From NCBI GenBank assembly GCA_021731145.1, contig JAKFXX010000008.1:62001-126000 (forward strand): 64,000 nt of DNA. Reading direction: 5' to 3'. Shown here one piece after another: positions 7,925-17,884 of this stretch; the first letter of the stretch is position 1; every line of letters begins with the position of its first letter. The stretch is from Gammaproteobacteria bacterium (GTDB lineage Bacteria; Pseudomonadota; Gammaproteobacteria; Ga0077554; Ga007554). The notes under the pieces are model-generated. The model searched no databases and was not told the origin of the DNA. It worked only from the letters and a program-made list of their open reading frames with translations. The translations under genes and the position numbers were made by a program.

Positions 7925-9952
7925 ATGATTCCTGAGATTGGGCACTTTGCGCTTATTACAGCGCTTTTGTTGGCATTGCTACAGGGTACGTTGCCCATCA
8001 TCGGCGCGGCGCGCGGCATCCCACGCTGGATGGGGCTAGCCCGTCCCGTGGCGCAGGGGCAGGCACTGTTTGTGGTGATTGCCTTCGGCTGTCTGTCCTA
8101 TTCGTTTGGCGTCAATGACTTCTCTGTATTGTATGTGGCCGAGCATTCCAATTCCGCACTGCCTCTCGAATACCGGCTGGCTGCGGTCTGGGGTGGTCAT
8201 GAAGGTTCGCTGCTGCTGTGGGTGACGATGCTGTCGATATGGACGGTGGCTGTCACCCTCTTCAGCCGTCACCTTCCTGACGATATGGTGGCGCGGGTGA
8301 TCGGTGTTATGGGGTTGGTCAGCATTGGTTTTCTGCTGTTCACGCTGCTTACCTCGAATCCCTTCAACCGCCTGATCCCCGCCGCGCTCGATGGGCGTGA
8401 TCTCAACCCCTTATTGCAGGATTTCGGCCTGATTATTCATCCGCCCATGCTGTATATGGGCTATGTGGGATTTTCCGTGGCCTTTGCCTTTGCCATTGCC
8501 GCGCTGCTTTCAGGCAAGCTCGACGCTGCATGGGCGCGTTGGTCGCGTCCCTGGACGACCGTGGCCTGGTCATTCCTCACCATGGGCATTGCTCTGGGTA
8601 GCTGGTGGGCGTATTACGAGCTGGGCTGGGGCGGCTGGTGGTTCTGGGATCCGGTGGAAAACGCCTCGTTCATGCCCTGGCTGGTAGGCACCGCATTAAT
8701 CCACTCCCTGGCGGTGACGGAAAAACGTGGCAGCTTCAAGAGCTGGACAGTATTGCTGGCGATCTTCGCTTTCTCGCTGAGTCTGCTGGGCACCTTCCTG
8801 GTGCGCTCTGGTGTGTTGACCTCGGTGCATTCGTTTGCCTCCGACCCCGCCCGCGGCATGTTCATTCTTGCTTTCCTGGTGGTCGTCATTGGCGGTTCGC
8901 TGGCGCTTTATGCCTGGCGCGCGCCGAAGGTGGGCTTGGGCGGCAGTTTCAGTGTGGTGTCGCGCGAATCCATGCTGCTCTCGAATAACGTACTGTTTAC
9001 AGTGGCTGCGGGTTCGGTGCTGCTGGGCACACTCTATCCCTTGTTTCTCGAAACGCTGGATATGGGCAAAATCTCTGTCGGCCCGCCCTATTTCGACACG
9101 GTGTTCCTGCCGCTGATGGCGCCAGCGGTATTCATGATGGGGCTGGGGCCGATCGCGCGTTGGAAGCAGGCCAGCCTGCCGGAATTGGCGGTGCGCCTGA
9201 AATGGGCCTTCGTGGTCAGTGCGGTGACGGCAGTGGCCTTGCCGTTCGTGATGGGGCAGTGGTATCCGCTGGTGAGCCTGGGCCTGCTGATGGCCGCCTG
9301 GATTATTACTACCTCAGTGCAAAACCTGTGGAGCCGGGTCGGCAAGCCGCAGGGATCGGACACGATTTCTTCCAAGCTCGCCGCTCAGCCACGCAGCTAT
9401 TATGGGATGTTGCTCGCCCATTGCGGCATAGCGATTTTCATCATCGGCGTCACCCTGGTCAAGGGTTACGAGACCGAGAAGGACGTGCGCATGGATATTG
9501 GCGACACGACGACGGCTGGCGGCTACACCTTCCGCTTTGATGGCGTGGTGGATGTCGATGGCCCGAACTATACGGCGTCGCGGGGCTTTATCCAGGTGAG
9601 CAAGGACGGCAAGGATCTGGGTGTAATGCATCCCGAAAAGCGCATCTACAACGTGCAGACCATGCCCATGACCGAGGCCGCGATTGATACCGGCCTGTTC
9701 CGCGACCTCTATGTGTCGCTGGGCGAGCCGGTGAGCGGCGGGGCGTGGAGCGTGCGCATCTATTACAAGCCGTTTGTCGACTGGATCTGGGCCGGGGCCT
9801 TCTTCATGGCAATGGGTGGGTTCGTGGCTGTTACTGACCGCCGTTACCGCCTTGCGGCGCGCAAGGCGCGTGCTGCGGCGGTCGATCCCACAGATAAGGC
9901 GGCGGTTGCGTCTGCGCCCGCACTCGTGGCCGAGATGGAGAGCAAGTCCTGA
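7925..9952 (+). CDS. ccmF: CcmF, cytochrome c haem lyase core subunit
   Basis: A 675-residue polytopic membrane protein, close to the usual CcmF length. The WWD motif GWGGWWFWDPVENASFMPWL is at about residues 235-254, with conserved His residues in EHSNSALP and HPPMLYMGY. With CcmH and CcmI it ligates haem to apocytochrome CXXCH sites. Start ATG 7925, preceded by AAAGAGGTCAC. Its stop overlaps ccmG by one base. Confidence 0.97.
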   Translation: MIPEIGHFALITALLLALLQGTLPIIGAARGIPRWMGLARPVAQGQALFVVIAFGCLSYSFGVNDFSVLYVAEHSNSALPLEYRLAAVWGGHEGSLLLWVTMLSIWTVAVTLFSRHLPDDMVARVIGVMGLVSIGFLLFTLLTSNPFNRLIPAALDGRDLNPLLQDFGLIIHPPMLYMGYVGFSVAFAFAIAALLSGKLDAAWARWSRPWTTVAWSFLTMGIALGSWWAYYELGWGGWWFWDPVENASFMPWLVGTALIHSLAVTEKRGSFKSWTVLLAIFAFSLSLLGTFLVRSGVLTSVHSFASDPARGMFILAFLVVVIGGSLALYAWRAPKVGLGGSFSVVSRESMLLSNNVLFTVAAGSVLLGTLYPLFLETLDMGKISVGPPYFDTVFLPLMAPAVFMMGLGPIARWKQASLPELAVRLKWAFVVSAVTAVALPFVMGQWYPLVSLGLLMAAWIITTSVQNLWSRVGKPQGSDTISSKLAAQPRSYYGMLLAHCGIAIFIIGVTLVKGYETEKDVRMDIGDTTTAGGYTFRFDGVVDVDGPNYTASRGFIQVSKDGKDLGVMHPEKRIYNVQTMPMTEAAIDTGLFRDLYVSLGEPVSGGAWSVRIYYKPFVDWIWAGAFFMAMGGFVAVTDRRYRLAARKARAAAVDPTDKAAVASAPALVAEMESKS

Positions 9953-10494
9953 TGTTACGATTGCGCTTTCTTCTGCCTCTAGGCATCTTTCTTGTCGTGG
10001 TGGGTTTTTTCTTTGTGACATTACGGCAGCCGGAAGGCACGCGTGAGGCATTGCCCTCGCCGCTTATCAACAAGGCCGCGCCGGATTTTCGTCTGGCCCA
10101 GTTGCATGAGCCGAACCAGTTTTTTACGCCGGCGGATGCGCGGGGCAAGGTATGGCTGTTGAATGTGTGGGCGTCCTGGTGCGTGTCGTGCCGCCAGGAA
10201 CATCCGGTCTTGATGGAATTATCGCGCGCGGGTCTGGTGCCTATCTACGGACTGAACTACAAGGACAAGCGTGAAGACAGCGCGAACTGGTTGGCACAGT
10301 TCGGTAATCCCTATGTATTAAGTGCCGTGGATGGTGACGGGCGGGTGGGTATTGATTATGGCGTCTATGGTGCCCCTGAAACTTATGTGATTGATAAGAA
10401 AGGGGTCATACGCTACAAACATATCGGCCCTGTCTCGGCGGATGCCTTGAATAACAAGATTCTGCCGCTGGTTCAGGAGCTTGAAAAATCATGA
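9952..10494 (+). CDS. ccmG: CcmG/DsbE, thioredoxin-like reductant for cytochrome c maturation
   Basis: 180 residues: an N-terminal membrane anchor (FLLPLGIFLVVVGFFFVTL), then a periplasmic thioredoxin fold with active site WASWCVSC (Cys77, Cys80), followed by the family sequence GLNYKDKREDSANWL and the cis-Pro region YGAPETYVID. It reduces apocytochrome or CcmH cysteines. Overlaps ccmH by 4 bp. Confidence 0.96.
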   Translation: MLRLRFLLPLGIFLVVVGFFFVTLRQPEGTREALPSPLINKAAPDFRLAQLHEPNQFFTPADARGKVWLLNVWASWCVSCRQEHPVLMELSRAGLVPIYGLNYKDKREDSANWLAQFGNPYVLSAVDGDGRVGIDYGVYGAPETYVIDKKGVIRYKHIGPVSADALNNKILPLVQELEKS

Positions 10495-10964
10495 AGCATA
10501 TTTTATTTGCGCTAATGTTAGGTCTTGCTCCTCTGGCAGTGACGGCGGGTGAGGCTCAGCCCACGAACAACGATCCGGCGCTGGAAAAGCGCGTCATGGC
10601 ACTTTCCGCCGAGCTGCGCTGTCTGGTGTGCCAAAACCAGTCGCTGGCGGATTCTCATGCCGAACTTGCCATCGATCTGCGTAATGAAGTGCGCGACATG
10701 ATGAAGTCAGGCAAGAGTGACGCCGAGGTGGTTGATTACCTGGTGGCGCGCTATGGCGACTTTGTGCGCTATCGTCCACCGATGAATACCACGACAGCCC
10801 TGCTGTGGTTCGGACCCTTGATTCTGGCTGTGATAGGTGCGGGCGTATTATTTTTTAACCTGATGAAGCGGCGGCGGCGTGTTGCCGAGACCGCTTTGAC
10901 TGATGAAGAGCGTAAACGTGCAGCGGCACTGTTAAATGATGGGGCGGGAGAGACTAAGGCATGA
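10491..10964 (+). CDS. ccmH: CcmH, apocytochrome thiol-handling subunit
   Basis: 157 residues with a cleavable signal peptide (ILFALMLGLAPLAVTAG), then the hallmark LRCLVCQNQSLADS with Cys44 and Cys47, and a C-terminal transmembrane helix (LLWFGPLILAVIGAGVLFF). It presents reduced apocytochrome c to CcmF. It is the short N-terminal form, with CcmI encoded separately next door, overlapping by 4 bp. Confidence 0.96.
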   Translation: MKHILFALMLGLAPLAVTAGEAQPTNNDPALEKRVMALSAELRCLVCQNQSLADSHAELAIDLRNEVRDMMKSGKSDAEVVDYLVARYGDFVRYRPPMNTTTALLWFGPLILAVIGAGVLFFNLMKRRRRVAETALTDEERKRAAALLNDGAGETKA

Positions 10965-12256
10965 CAGTATTTTGGATTGTGGCGGCGTGTTTTGTTATCG
11001 CCGCCCTGCTTTTTGTATTACCCCCCCTGTTGTACCGTGCGGACAAGGACAAAAAAGAGACGGTTGAACGCGAAGTTATCAATACATCGATCTACCGTGA
11101 CCAGCTTGCCGAGCTGGAGCGCGATCTGCGCAATGACATGGTCGAGCCGGAGCAATATGCCCAGGGTCGCCGTGAGCTGGAACGGCGCTTGCTGGAAGAT
11201 GTCACAACGCAGCCCGGCACCACGCCGACTCCAGCCCTGGCCGTGCCGCGCTCCAGCCGCACTACTGCGATTGTGTTGGGCCTTGCCCTGCCTCTGTGCG
11301 CGGTGCTTCTGTACCTCAAGATCGGTAGTCCCAATGTGCTAGGGCCGCAGCCCGTTGCCAGCGCAGATGCTACAGCGGCAGTGCAGCATTCCGATGCGCC
11401 CGAACAGATCAAGGCGATGATCGGTAAATTGATCGAACGCCTGAAACAGAATCCGCAGGATCCCGAAGGGTGGGCTGTTCTGGGGCGGTCGTTGTATGCC
11501 TTGGGGCGTTTTGATGAAGCCACTGAGGCCTTCTCAAAATCGGTTGCCATGGTGCGTACAGATGCCCAGCTTCTGGCGGATTATGCCGATTCGATGGCGA
11601 TGGCCAACGGCGAGCGCCTGGATGAACAGTCCATTGGTTTGATACGCGAAGCGCTGAAGGTAGACCCCAATAATCAAAAGGCGTTATGGCTGGGGGGCAC
11701 GGCGGACTTCGAAGCAGGGAATTTCTCCAGCGCGGTTGCCCATTGGGAGCGTTTGCTGAAGCTGTTGCCGCCTAATTCCGATGTGTCGCGCACCATGGCG
11801 GCGAACATCGAGGAGGCGCGTGGCCTGGCCTCCGGCAAACCACCAGGCATGCCTGCGATGTCTGGCAATGCCGATGCTGCACCCAATGAGGCCGGCACGG
11901 CGGCTCCCGCCAATGCCACCGTGGCTGGTGTGGTGAATCTTGCTCCCGAGCTTGCCGCCAGGAGCGCACCCACCGATACGGTATTTGTCTTTGCCCGCGC
12001 GGCACAGGGTCCACGCATGCCGCTGGCGATCATGCGCGCCCAGGTCAAGGATCTGCCGCTGTCGTTTACGCTGGATGATTCCATGGCGGCGATGCCGACC
12101 ATGAAGCTGTCCGGTGTGTCGGAAGTCGTGGTTGGGGCACGCATCTCAAAGTCGGGCGATGCCATGCCGCGCACGGGCGACCTGCAGGGCAGCAGTCAGG
12201 TGGTGAAGGTGGGGAGCAGCGCCGTTAAGGTGGTGATTGACTCGGTAACGCCTTAG
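10961..12256 (+). CDS. ccmI: CcmI, apocytochrome c chaperone with TPR domain
   Basis: 431 residues. Two transmembrane helices (residues about 2-23 and 103-122) flank a cytoplasmic loop with a basic helical segment (YRDQLAELERDLRNDM). The periplasmic part has TPR repeats (DPEGWAVLGRSLYALGRFDEA) and a C-terminal beta domain (VFVFARAAQGPRMPLAIMR) typical of the long CcmI type. It captures apocytochrome C-termini for the CcmFH lyase. Last gene of the core ccm operon. Confidence 0.94.
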   Translation: MTVFWIVAACFVIAALLFVLPPLLYRADKDKKETVEREVINTSIYRDQLAELERDLRNDMVEPEQYAQGRRELERRLLEDVTTQPGTTPTPALAVPRSSRTTAIVLGLALPLCAVLLYLKIGSPNVLGPQPVASADATAAVQHSDAPEQIKAMIGKLIERLKQNPQDPEGWAVLGRSLYALGRFDEATEAFSKSVAMVRTDAQLLADYADSMAMANGERLDEQSIGLIREALKVDPNNQKALWLGGTADFEAGNFSSAVAHWERLLKLLPPNSDVSRTMAANIEEARGLASGKPPGMPAMSGNADAAPNEAGTAAPANATVAGVVNLAPELAARSAPTDTVFVFARAAQGPRMPLAIMRAQVKDLPLSFTLDDSMAAMPTMKLSGVSEVVVGARISKSGDAMPRTGDLQGSSQVVKVGSSAVKVVIDSVTP

Positions 12257-12311
12257 CCGTTGCGACAGCTCCAACAGTGTCTTGTCCGGCCACCGTTTAC
12301 AGGTTGAAACG

Positions 12312-12902
12312 ATGATTCACGGAATAAGCAGGTTGTGTATCATGTTGATGCCACTGCTGTTTATTGCGGGCTGTGATCGGCAAACCTCTGCCGTGGGTGC
12401 TGCGGCTTCGGCAAAACCCTTTCCTTCCGTATCCTTCACGTCGCTGGACGGCACCGCCATATCTGCGGACTCCTACCGTGGCAGGCTGGTAGTATTGAAC
12501 ATCTGGGCGACCTGGTGCGCGCCTTGTCGCCGCGAGATGCCCGATCTGGAGCGTTTGAGCAAGACGCTCGACCCGCAACGCTTCGCCGTCATAGGCTTGT
12601 CTGCTGATGAGGATGAGCATGTCGTGCGCGAATACCTCAATGATAAAGGTTTGACCTTTGCCCGTTTCATCGACAAGGACTTGAAAATCATCCGCGACCG
12701 GCTGGGCATTTCAGTGTATCCAGCCACCGTACTCATCGCCCCGGATGGCATGTTGATCGGCCAGGTAATTGGTCCACGTGAATGGCACAGCCCTGCGATG
12801 ATCCGGCTTCTGGAAGACGCCTATCAGGGCAAGGCTGTGAAATTGGACGAGATACCCGTGGCGAGGGGTTATTCCATTCCCAAATCAATAGTGGAATCGT
12901 AG
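12312..12902 (+). CDS. TlpA-like thioredoxin lipoprotein
   Basis: The protein has a lipobox (LLFIAGC), so it is probably a lipoprotein, and a TlpA/ResA-type thioredoxin fold with active site WATWCAPCRREMP (Cys69, Cys72). It follows ccmI by 55 bp and may share the transcript, adding a second periplasmic thiol reductase beside CcmG; this link is inferred from position. The upstream in-frame TTG (12282) was rejected because ATG 12312 begins the signal sequence directly. A short palindrome (GTAGGG-CGCA-CCCTAC, 12899-12914) overlaps the 3' end but has no T-run. Confidence 0.88.
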   Translation: MIHGISRLCIMLMPLLFIAGCDRQTSAVGAAASAKPFPSVSFTSLDGTAISADSYRGRLVVLNIWATWCAPCRREMPDLERLSKTLDPQRFAVIGLSADEDEHVVREYLNDKGLTFARFIDKDLKIIRDRLGISVYPATVLIAPDGMLIGQVIGPREWHSPAMIRLLEDAYQGKAVKLDEIPVARGYSIPKSIVES

Positions 12903-13008
12903 GGCGCACCCTACATAATTATTGGCGTTTTGAAATCGAATTCGAATTCGAATGACGCGCGATATGCACTTGAATATTATGGTGTTTTTTTGTGAGTAAC
13001 CGAGTTTT

Positions 13009-14340
13009 TCAGGTCGAATCGTCTTCGCTAGCCTCCGACAACACGCGCTGCACCGCACCCGTCAATAACGATAGATCCACCGGATCGATCGTGTAGGGGG
13101 GCATCAGGTACACCAGGCAGCCGAAGGGGCGCAGCCAAATCCCGGCCTCTACGAATCGTGGCGTCCAGGCGCGCAGGTCCAGCGGCTCGTGCATTTCGAT
13201 GACGCCGATCGCGCCCAGCACCCGTACTTCCCGTACCGTCGCCAGCGCGGCACACGGAGCCAGTTCCACGCGCATCTGCTGTTCGATACCCCGCACTCTT
13301 GCCTGCCAGCCCGAGTCCAGCAGCAGATCGATACTCGCTACGGCGACGGCGCAGGCCAGCGGATTAGCCATGAAGGTGGGTCCATGCATCAAGCAACCCG
13401 CGCCACTACGGGAGATCGTCTCGGCCACCTCGACAGTGGTCAGGGTGGCGGCCAGGGTCAGGTAACCGCCAGTCAGTGCCTTGCCCAGACAGAGAATGTC
13501 CGGGGTTATGCCCGCGTGCTCGCAGGCGAACAGTCGGCCGGTACGGCCGAAGCCGGTGGCGATTTCGTCGACGATCAGCAGTACGCCGTGCGCGTTGCAC
13601 AGGGCGCGCACCTGACGCAGGTACTCGGGGTGGTAGAACCACATGCCGCCCGCGCCCTGCACAATGGGTTCCAGGATCACCGCCGCAAGTTCGTCCTGGT
13701 GCGCCTCGATCAGGCGCGCAAAGTCGGCGATGTCGGACGGATCCCAAGGGTCCCCGAAACGGCACGAGGGGCGGGGTGCGAAATGCTGCTTTGGCACCAC
13801 TCCCTCGAACAGATGATGCATGCCGGTGATCGGGTCGCACACCGACATGGCGGCGAAGGTGTCGCCGTGATAGCCGCCCCGCAGGGCGAGCAGCCGGTGC
13901 TTGCCCGGCTGGCCTCGGGCCTGCCAGTACTGGAGAGCCATTTTAATGGCCACTTCCACCGATACCGAACCGGAATCGCACAGAAAGACCTTTTCCAGAG
14001 AGGCGGGCGTTAGCGCCACCAGCCGCCGCGCCAGTTCGACGGCGGGTGCGTGGGTCAAACCGCCAAACATGACGTGCGCCATACGCCGGAGCTGATTCTC
14101 CACCGCGCGGTTGAGCCGGGGGTGGTTGTAGCCGTGAATTGCCGCCCACCAGGAAGCCATGCCGTCGATCAGTTCCCGGCCGTCAGCCAGCTTCAGGCGC
14201 ACTCCGTCGGCGGAGACCACTGGCCAGACTGGCGCTGGGTCGGTCATCGAAGAATAGGGATGCCAGAGATGGGCGCTGTCGCAGGCAAGAGCGTCCGACC
14301 AAGCCTGCGTAGCCACTGTCTCGCTGTCAGTCCCCGTCAT
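13009..14340 (-). CDS. bioA: BioA, adenosylmethionine-8-amino-7-oxononanoate aminotransferase
   Basis: 443 residues, a fold-type I PLP aminotransferase that makes 7,8-diaminopelargonate in biotin synthesis. Family markers: LWHPYSSM near the N-terminus, [45 protein letters not shown], and the PLP lysine in [12 protein letters not shown]. It is convergent with the thioredoxin gene and 36 bp downstream of ilvD, so the two may be co-transcribed. No other biotin gene is present here. Confidence 0.95.
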   Translation of the reverse strand: MTGTDSETVATQAWSDALACDSAHLWHPYSSMTDPAPVWPVVSADGVRLKLADGRELIDGMASWWAAIHGYNHPRLNRAVENQLRRMAHVMFGGLTHAPAVELARRLVALTPASLEKVFLCDSGSVSVEVAIKMALQYWQARGQPGKHRLLALRGGYHGDTFAAMSVCDPITGMHHLFEGVVPKQHFAPRPSCRFGDPWDPSDIADFARLIEAHQDELAAVILEPIVQGAGGMWFYHPEYLRQVRALCNAHGVLLIVDEIATGFGRTGRLFACEHAGITPDILCLGKALTGGYLTLAATLTTVEVAETISRSGAGCLMHGPTFMANPLACAVAVASIDLLLDSGWQARVRGIEQQMRVELAPCAALATVREVRVLGAIGVIEMHEPLDLRAWTPRFVEAGIWLRPFGCLVYLMPPYTIDPVDLSLLTGAVQRVLSEASEDDST

Positions 14341-14376
14341 CGGATTTCAGTCGCTTGGGTCGGCTCTGTCATCGCT

Positions 14377-16050
14377 TCAATCCGTTACGGCGCCTTTGCT
14401 CGCCGACGAAACCACCCTGGCGTATTTCGCTAACACGCCATGCGTGTAGCGGGGCGCGGGTGGTTGCCAAGCGGCGCGGCGGCGCGCGATTTCATCATCA
14501 GGCACATTGAGCTGGAGCAGGCGCTGCTCCGCGTCCAGGGTCACTGAATCGCCTTCCTCTACCAGTGCGATGGTGCCGCCGACAAAGGCCTCGGGCGCGA
14601 CGTGGCCCACTACCATGCCGTAGGTGCCACCGGAAAATCGGCCGTCAGTGATCAATCCCACGCTGTCGCCCAGGCCCGCGCCGACGAGGGCGGAGGTGGG
14701 CGACAGCATCTCGCGCATGCCGGGGCCGCCCTTGGGGCCTTCGTAGCGGATCACCACCACGTCGCCCGCCTTGATCTTCTGCGCCAGAACCGCCTCCATG
14801 CATGCCTCTTCCGAGTCGAACACGCGCGCCGGGCCAGTGATCTTGGGGATCTTCACCCCGCTGGTTTTGGCTACTGCCCCCTCGATGGCAAGATTGCCCT
14901 TTAGGATGGCAAGATGGCCGTGCGGGTAAAGCGGTTTGCCCCAAGGCCGGATGACATCTTGATCGGCACGCGGCTCCTCGGGTACATCCTTCAGCGCTTC
15001 AGCTAGGGTTTGACCGGTCACGGTAAGTGCATCGCCGTGCAACAGGCCGTGGGCCAGCAGCATTTTCATGAGCTGGGGAATGCCGCCGGCGCGGTGTAAA
15101 TCCGTTGCCACGTAGCGCCCGGATGGTTTCAGATCGCACAGTACCGGCACGCGTCGGCTGAACGCCTCGAAATCATCGATTGTAAGCTTCACCCCGGCAG
15201 CATGCGCGATGGCGGGCAGGTGCAGCACGGCGTTGGTGGAGCCGCCCACCGCCATCAACACGGCGATGCCATTCTCGAAGGCTCGGCGGGTAAGGATGTC
15301 GCGCGGCAGAATCTGCCTATGGATCGCCTGCACCAGTACCTCCGCAGATTGCTCCGCACTCACGGCCTTTTCTTCATCCTCGTTCGCCATGGTCGAAGAA
15401 TACGGCAGGCTCATGCCCATGGCCTCGAAGATCGACGCCATGGTGTTGGCGGTGTACATGCCGCCGCACGAGCCAGCGCCCGGGCAGGCGCGGCGTTCAA
15501 TTTCCAGCAGATCGTGTTCGTCAATTTTATGCGCAGTGTACTCACCGACTGCCTCGAACGCGCTCACGATGGTGAGGTCGCGGCCTTTGTAATGGCCCGG
15601 TTTGATGGTGCCGCCATAAACAAATATCGCCGGAATGTTCATGCGCGCGATGGCAATCATCGCGCCCGGCATGTTCTTGTCGCAGCCACCGAGAGCGAGC
15701 ACCCCATCCATGCTCTGGCCCTGACACACCGTTTCGATGGAATCGGCAATCACCTCGCGCGACACCAGCGAATATTTCATCCCCTCGGTGCCCATTGAGA
15801 TGCCGTCCGAGATGGTGATGGTACCGAACATCTGCGGCATGGCCCCGGCCTTTTTCAATGCGGCTTCCCCGCGCGCGGCCAGCGCGCCGATGCCTATGTT
15901 ACAGGGTGTGACGGTGCTGTGCGCGTTCGCCACGCCGACGATAGGTTTGTCGAAATCCCCATCGCCGAACCCCACCGCACGCAGCAGGGCACGGTTGGGT
16001 GAGCGCTGCACGCCCTGCGTAACGGTCTTGCTTCTGCGGTTGTCAGACAT
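14377..16050 (-). CDS. ilvD: IlvD, dihydroxy-acid dehydratase
   Basis: 557 residues, normal length. It dehydrates 2,3-dihydroxy acids in valine, leucine and isoleucine synthesis. The Fe-S ligand motifs GGCDKNMPG and [16 protein letters not shown] are present, with the active-site region [16 protein letters not shown] near the C-terminus. The start ATG follows a very good AGGAGGGTAAATC ribosome site. The roughly 195 bp upstream hold no gene I can recognise, only a short hairpin-repeat fragment near 16179-16220. Confidence 0.97.
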   Translation of the reverse strand: MSDNRRSKTVTQGVQRSPNRALLRAVGFGDGDFDKPIVGVANAHSTVTPCNIGIGALAARGEAALKKAGAMPQMFGTITISDGISMGTEGMKYSLVSREVIADSIETVCQGQSMDGVLALGGCDKNMPGAMIAIARMNIPAIFVYGGTIKPGHYKGRDLTIVSAFEAVGEYTAHKIDEHDLLEIERRACPGAGSCGGMYTANTMASIFEAMGMSLPYSSTMANEDEEKAVSAEQSAEVLVQAIHRQILPRDILTRRAFENGIAVLMAVGGSTNAVLHLPAIAHAAGVKLTIDDFEAFSRRVPVLCDLKPSGRYVATDLHRAGGIPQLMKMLLAHGLLHGDALTVTGQTLAEALKDVPEEPRADQDVIRPWGKPLYPHGHLAILKGNLAIEGAVAKTSGVKIPKITGPARVFDSEEACMEAVLAQKIKAGDVVVIRYEGPKGGPGMREMLSPTSALVGAGLGDSVGLITDGRFSGGTYGMVVGHVAPEAFVGGTIALVEEGDSVTLDAEQRLLQLNVPDDEIARRRAAWQPPAPRYTHGVLAKYARVVSSASKGAVTD

Positions 16051-16245
16051 GATTTACCCTCCTGAAAGTTTGAGCGCGCGAAAGCACGGTTGCAATTTAC
16101 ATATAAAGACACGCACTCGTTCATTTGACCAGCTTCCACGTAACACACCTCATCCAGGCCTGCCGACAAGCTGCCGGGCGGCATTGCCACCTTTACGGTG
16201 GAACGGCGCGATTTCCCCCAAGTTTTCTGCCAAGGCCATGCAGCG

Positions 16246-16554
16246 TTAACGGATGACCCACTGCGCATCCGAAACCAGGCACATGCCGCCAAAACGCTTG
16301 AGATAGGGACGCACCATCTCGGTAATCGGCTCAACTTGCACATCCTCGCAGGCGAGCAGTAGTAAATGGTACTGGAACACGCCAAGACTGACACCGGAGC
16401 GCAGGCCACGCTCGCCGCGCCCCAGCACTTCGCGGATCACCGTGTATCCCGATACCCCGAGTGTGTCCAATTTCTGCGCGATCTCCTCGATAACGTCCTG
16501 ATTGAGTACCATCTCGATTCGCTTTACCGGCTTCGAAGTCATTACTGCGTTCAT
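16246..16554 (-). CDS. sbtB: SbtB, PII-like regulator of the bicarbonate transporter
   Basis: 102 residues with a PII-like ferredoxin fold: KRIEMVLNQDVIEEIAQKL, the T-loop stretch GYTVIREVLGRGERGLRSG, and a second half ending LVSDAQWVIR. It lacks the C-terminal redox loop with two cysteines found in cyanobacterial SbtB. The start was moved to the ATG at 16554 because AGAGGAGAACACC lies just upstream. It follows sbtA by 34 bp, the usual pairing in which SbtB binds adenine nucleotides or second messengers and gates SbtA. Confidence 0.85.
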   Translation of the reverse strand: MNAVMTSKPVKRIEMVLNQDVIEEIAQKLDTLGVSGYTVIREVLGRGERGLRSGVSLGVFQYHLLLLACEDVQVEPITEMVRPYLKRFGGMCLVSDAQWVIR

Positions 16555-16588
16555 GGTGTTCTCCTCTTGCAAATGTGTTGTCCGATGC

Positions 16589-17596
16589 TTAGCCCCAGAT
16601 CAGGCCGATTGTGGCGAAGTAGAGCGGTATACCCACAACGATGTTAAATGGAAAGGTAAAGCCCAATGCCATGGTGAAGTAAATTCCTGGACGCGCCTCC
16701 GGTATAGCATAGCGCACGATGGCGGGAACCACGATGTAGGACGCGCTTGCCGCGAGCACCATGAGCAGCATCGCATCACCCTTGGGCAGGCCGAACAACC
16801 AGGCGAACCCCATGGCGACGGCGGCATTCACGAGGGGCATTACGAGGGCAAAGCCCATCACGAAGAGGCTGATGCCCTTGCGCGACTCGCGCAGTTGCCT
16901 TGCCACCAGCAGCCCCATCTCGAGCAGGAAGAAGGCCAGTATGCCCTTGAAGATATCCACGACAAACGGCTCCATGATTTTCTTACCCTCTGCCCCGGTA
17001 ACAAAGCCGATGACCAGGCTGCCGATGAGCAGCAGGTGCGCGCCGTCGGTAAAGGCTTCGTGCAGCACCTTTTTCAGCGACAGGCCGGGTTCGGTGTGAG
17101 TCGCGCCGGCAGCGAGTGAAGTCCGCTTGGCCTCCTGGCTGCGTACCAGGGATGCCAGCAGAACCGCCATGATGATAGCGGGCGATTCCATGAGCACCAT
17201 CGCCACCGTCATATGACCGCCGAAATCCAGATCGTTGCGGCTCAGGAACTGCTGCGCAGTGATGAACGTGACGGCACTGACGGAGCCATAGGTTGCGGCA
17301 ACGGCTGCGGCATCGTAGGGATTGATGCGCGAGCGCAGGATCAGGAAGCTATAGGCGGGCACCAGCGCCGCCATGATGAGCGCGCCGAGCAACGCCAGCC
17401 AGGCGGTCTGCGAAAGTCCGGTTGCCGCCAGCGCGGCGCCGCCCTTCAGGCCGATGGCGATCAACAGATAGAGCGAAAAGAATTTTGCTATCGCCGGGGG
17501 GATCTCGAGGTTCGAACGAATCGCCCCGGCAAACACACCGAAGACGAAGAACAGGATGACGGGGTCGATAAGGTTCTTCAGCAAGCTAAATTCCAT
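16589..17596 (-). CDS. sbtA: SbtA, sodium-dependent bicarbonate transporter
   Basis: 335 residues, about ten transmembrane helices in two inverted halves, family PF05982 (formerly DUF897). Recognisable stretches are NLIDPVILFFVFGVFAGAIR, LLIAIGLKGG, AATYGSVSAVTFITA and ASASYIVVPAIVRYAIPEA. It imports bicarbonate with sodium, so it supports a CO2-concentrating mechanism in autotrophs. Start ATG 17596 with GAGAGGATAGC upstream. Promoter-proximal to sbtB, behind an AT-rich region containing a LysR-type palindrome. Confidence 0.93.
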   Translation of the reverse strand: MEFSLLKNLIDPVILFFVFGVFAGAIRSNLEIPPAIAKFFSLYLLIAIGLKGGAALAATGLSQTAWLALLGALIMAALVPAYSFLILRSRINPYDAAAVAATYGSVSAVTFITAQQFLSRNDLDFGGHMTVAMVLMESPAIIMAVLLASLVRSQEAKRTSLAAGATHTEPGLSLKKVLHEAFTDGAHLLLIGSLVIGFVTGAEGKKIMEPFVVDIFKGILAFFLLEMGLLVARQLRESRKGISLFVMGFALVMPLVNAAVAMGFAWLFGLPKGDAMLLMVLAASASYIVVPAIVRYAIPEARPGIYFTMALGFTFPFNIVVGIPLYFATIGLIWG

Positions 17597-17621
17597 AATG
17601 CTATCCTCTCGTGGTTAACAA

Positions 17622-17635
17622 TAAGCCGTCGTTCA
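17622..17635 (+). repeat. Partial copy of the 48-bp dispersed repeat
   Basis: TAAGCCGTCGTTCA matches the first 14 bases of the repeat seen at 33828, 46128 (reverse) and 57188; the match then ends. It may be a remnant or a shared boundary motif. Confidence 0.4.
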
Positions 17636-17716
17636 AAATAATGCGATAACGAAAACCTCAAGCTAATGATGCATGGGATAATACATAAATAAAAATAAGA
17701 TTTAAATTACTTTTAC

Positions 17717-17732
17717 ATAGATTTTTATCTAT
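17717..17732. promoter_or_regulatory. Possible LysR-type operator upstream of sbtA
   Basis: A 6-4-6 palindrome ATAGAT-TTTT-ATCTAT in a very AT-rich stretch (about 17640-17740), 121 bp before the sbtA start. It fits the general T-N11-A shape of LysR-family sites; CbbR/CcmR-type regulators often control carbon-uptake genes. The remainder of the gap to the next gene (17733-17884) shows nothing recognisable. Confidence 0.35.
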
Positions 17733-17884
17733 TATTATGGGTAGGGTACAAGCTGTGTGGGCTTGTGCGCGTTTATCAGCGGCGCAAAGCGCGCGCCTTG
17801 TGGCATAGCTTTTACAATCCGTTCGCGGCAGGGGCGCGTGTGCTCGGCGGTCGTCACTGGCGGTTTCAGTCTCAGAACCTGTTC

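Noticed and set aside
12930-12960. TTCGAA-rich tract as a mobile-element end or operator
   Set aside because: It is a short simple palindromic repeat (TCGAATTCGAATTCGA) between convergent genes with no partner copy.
15202-15798. Plus-strand open frame opposite ilvD
   Set aside because: Shadow of ilvD codon structure; low-complexity His/Arg protein.
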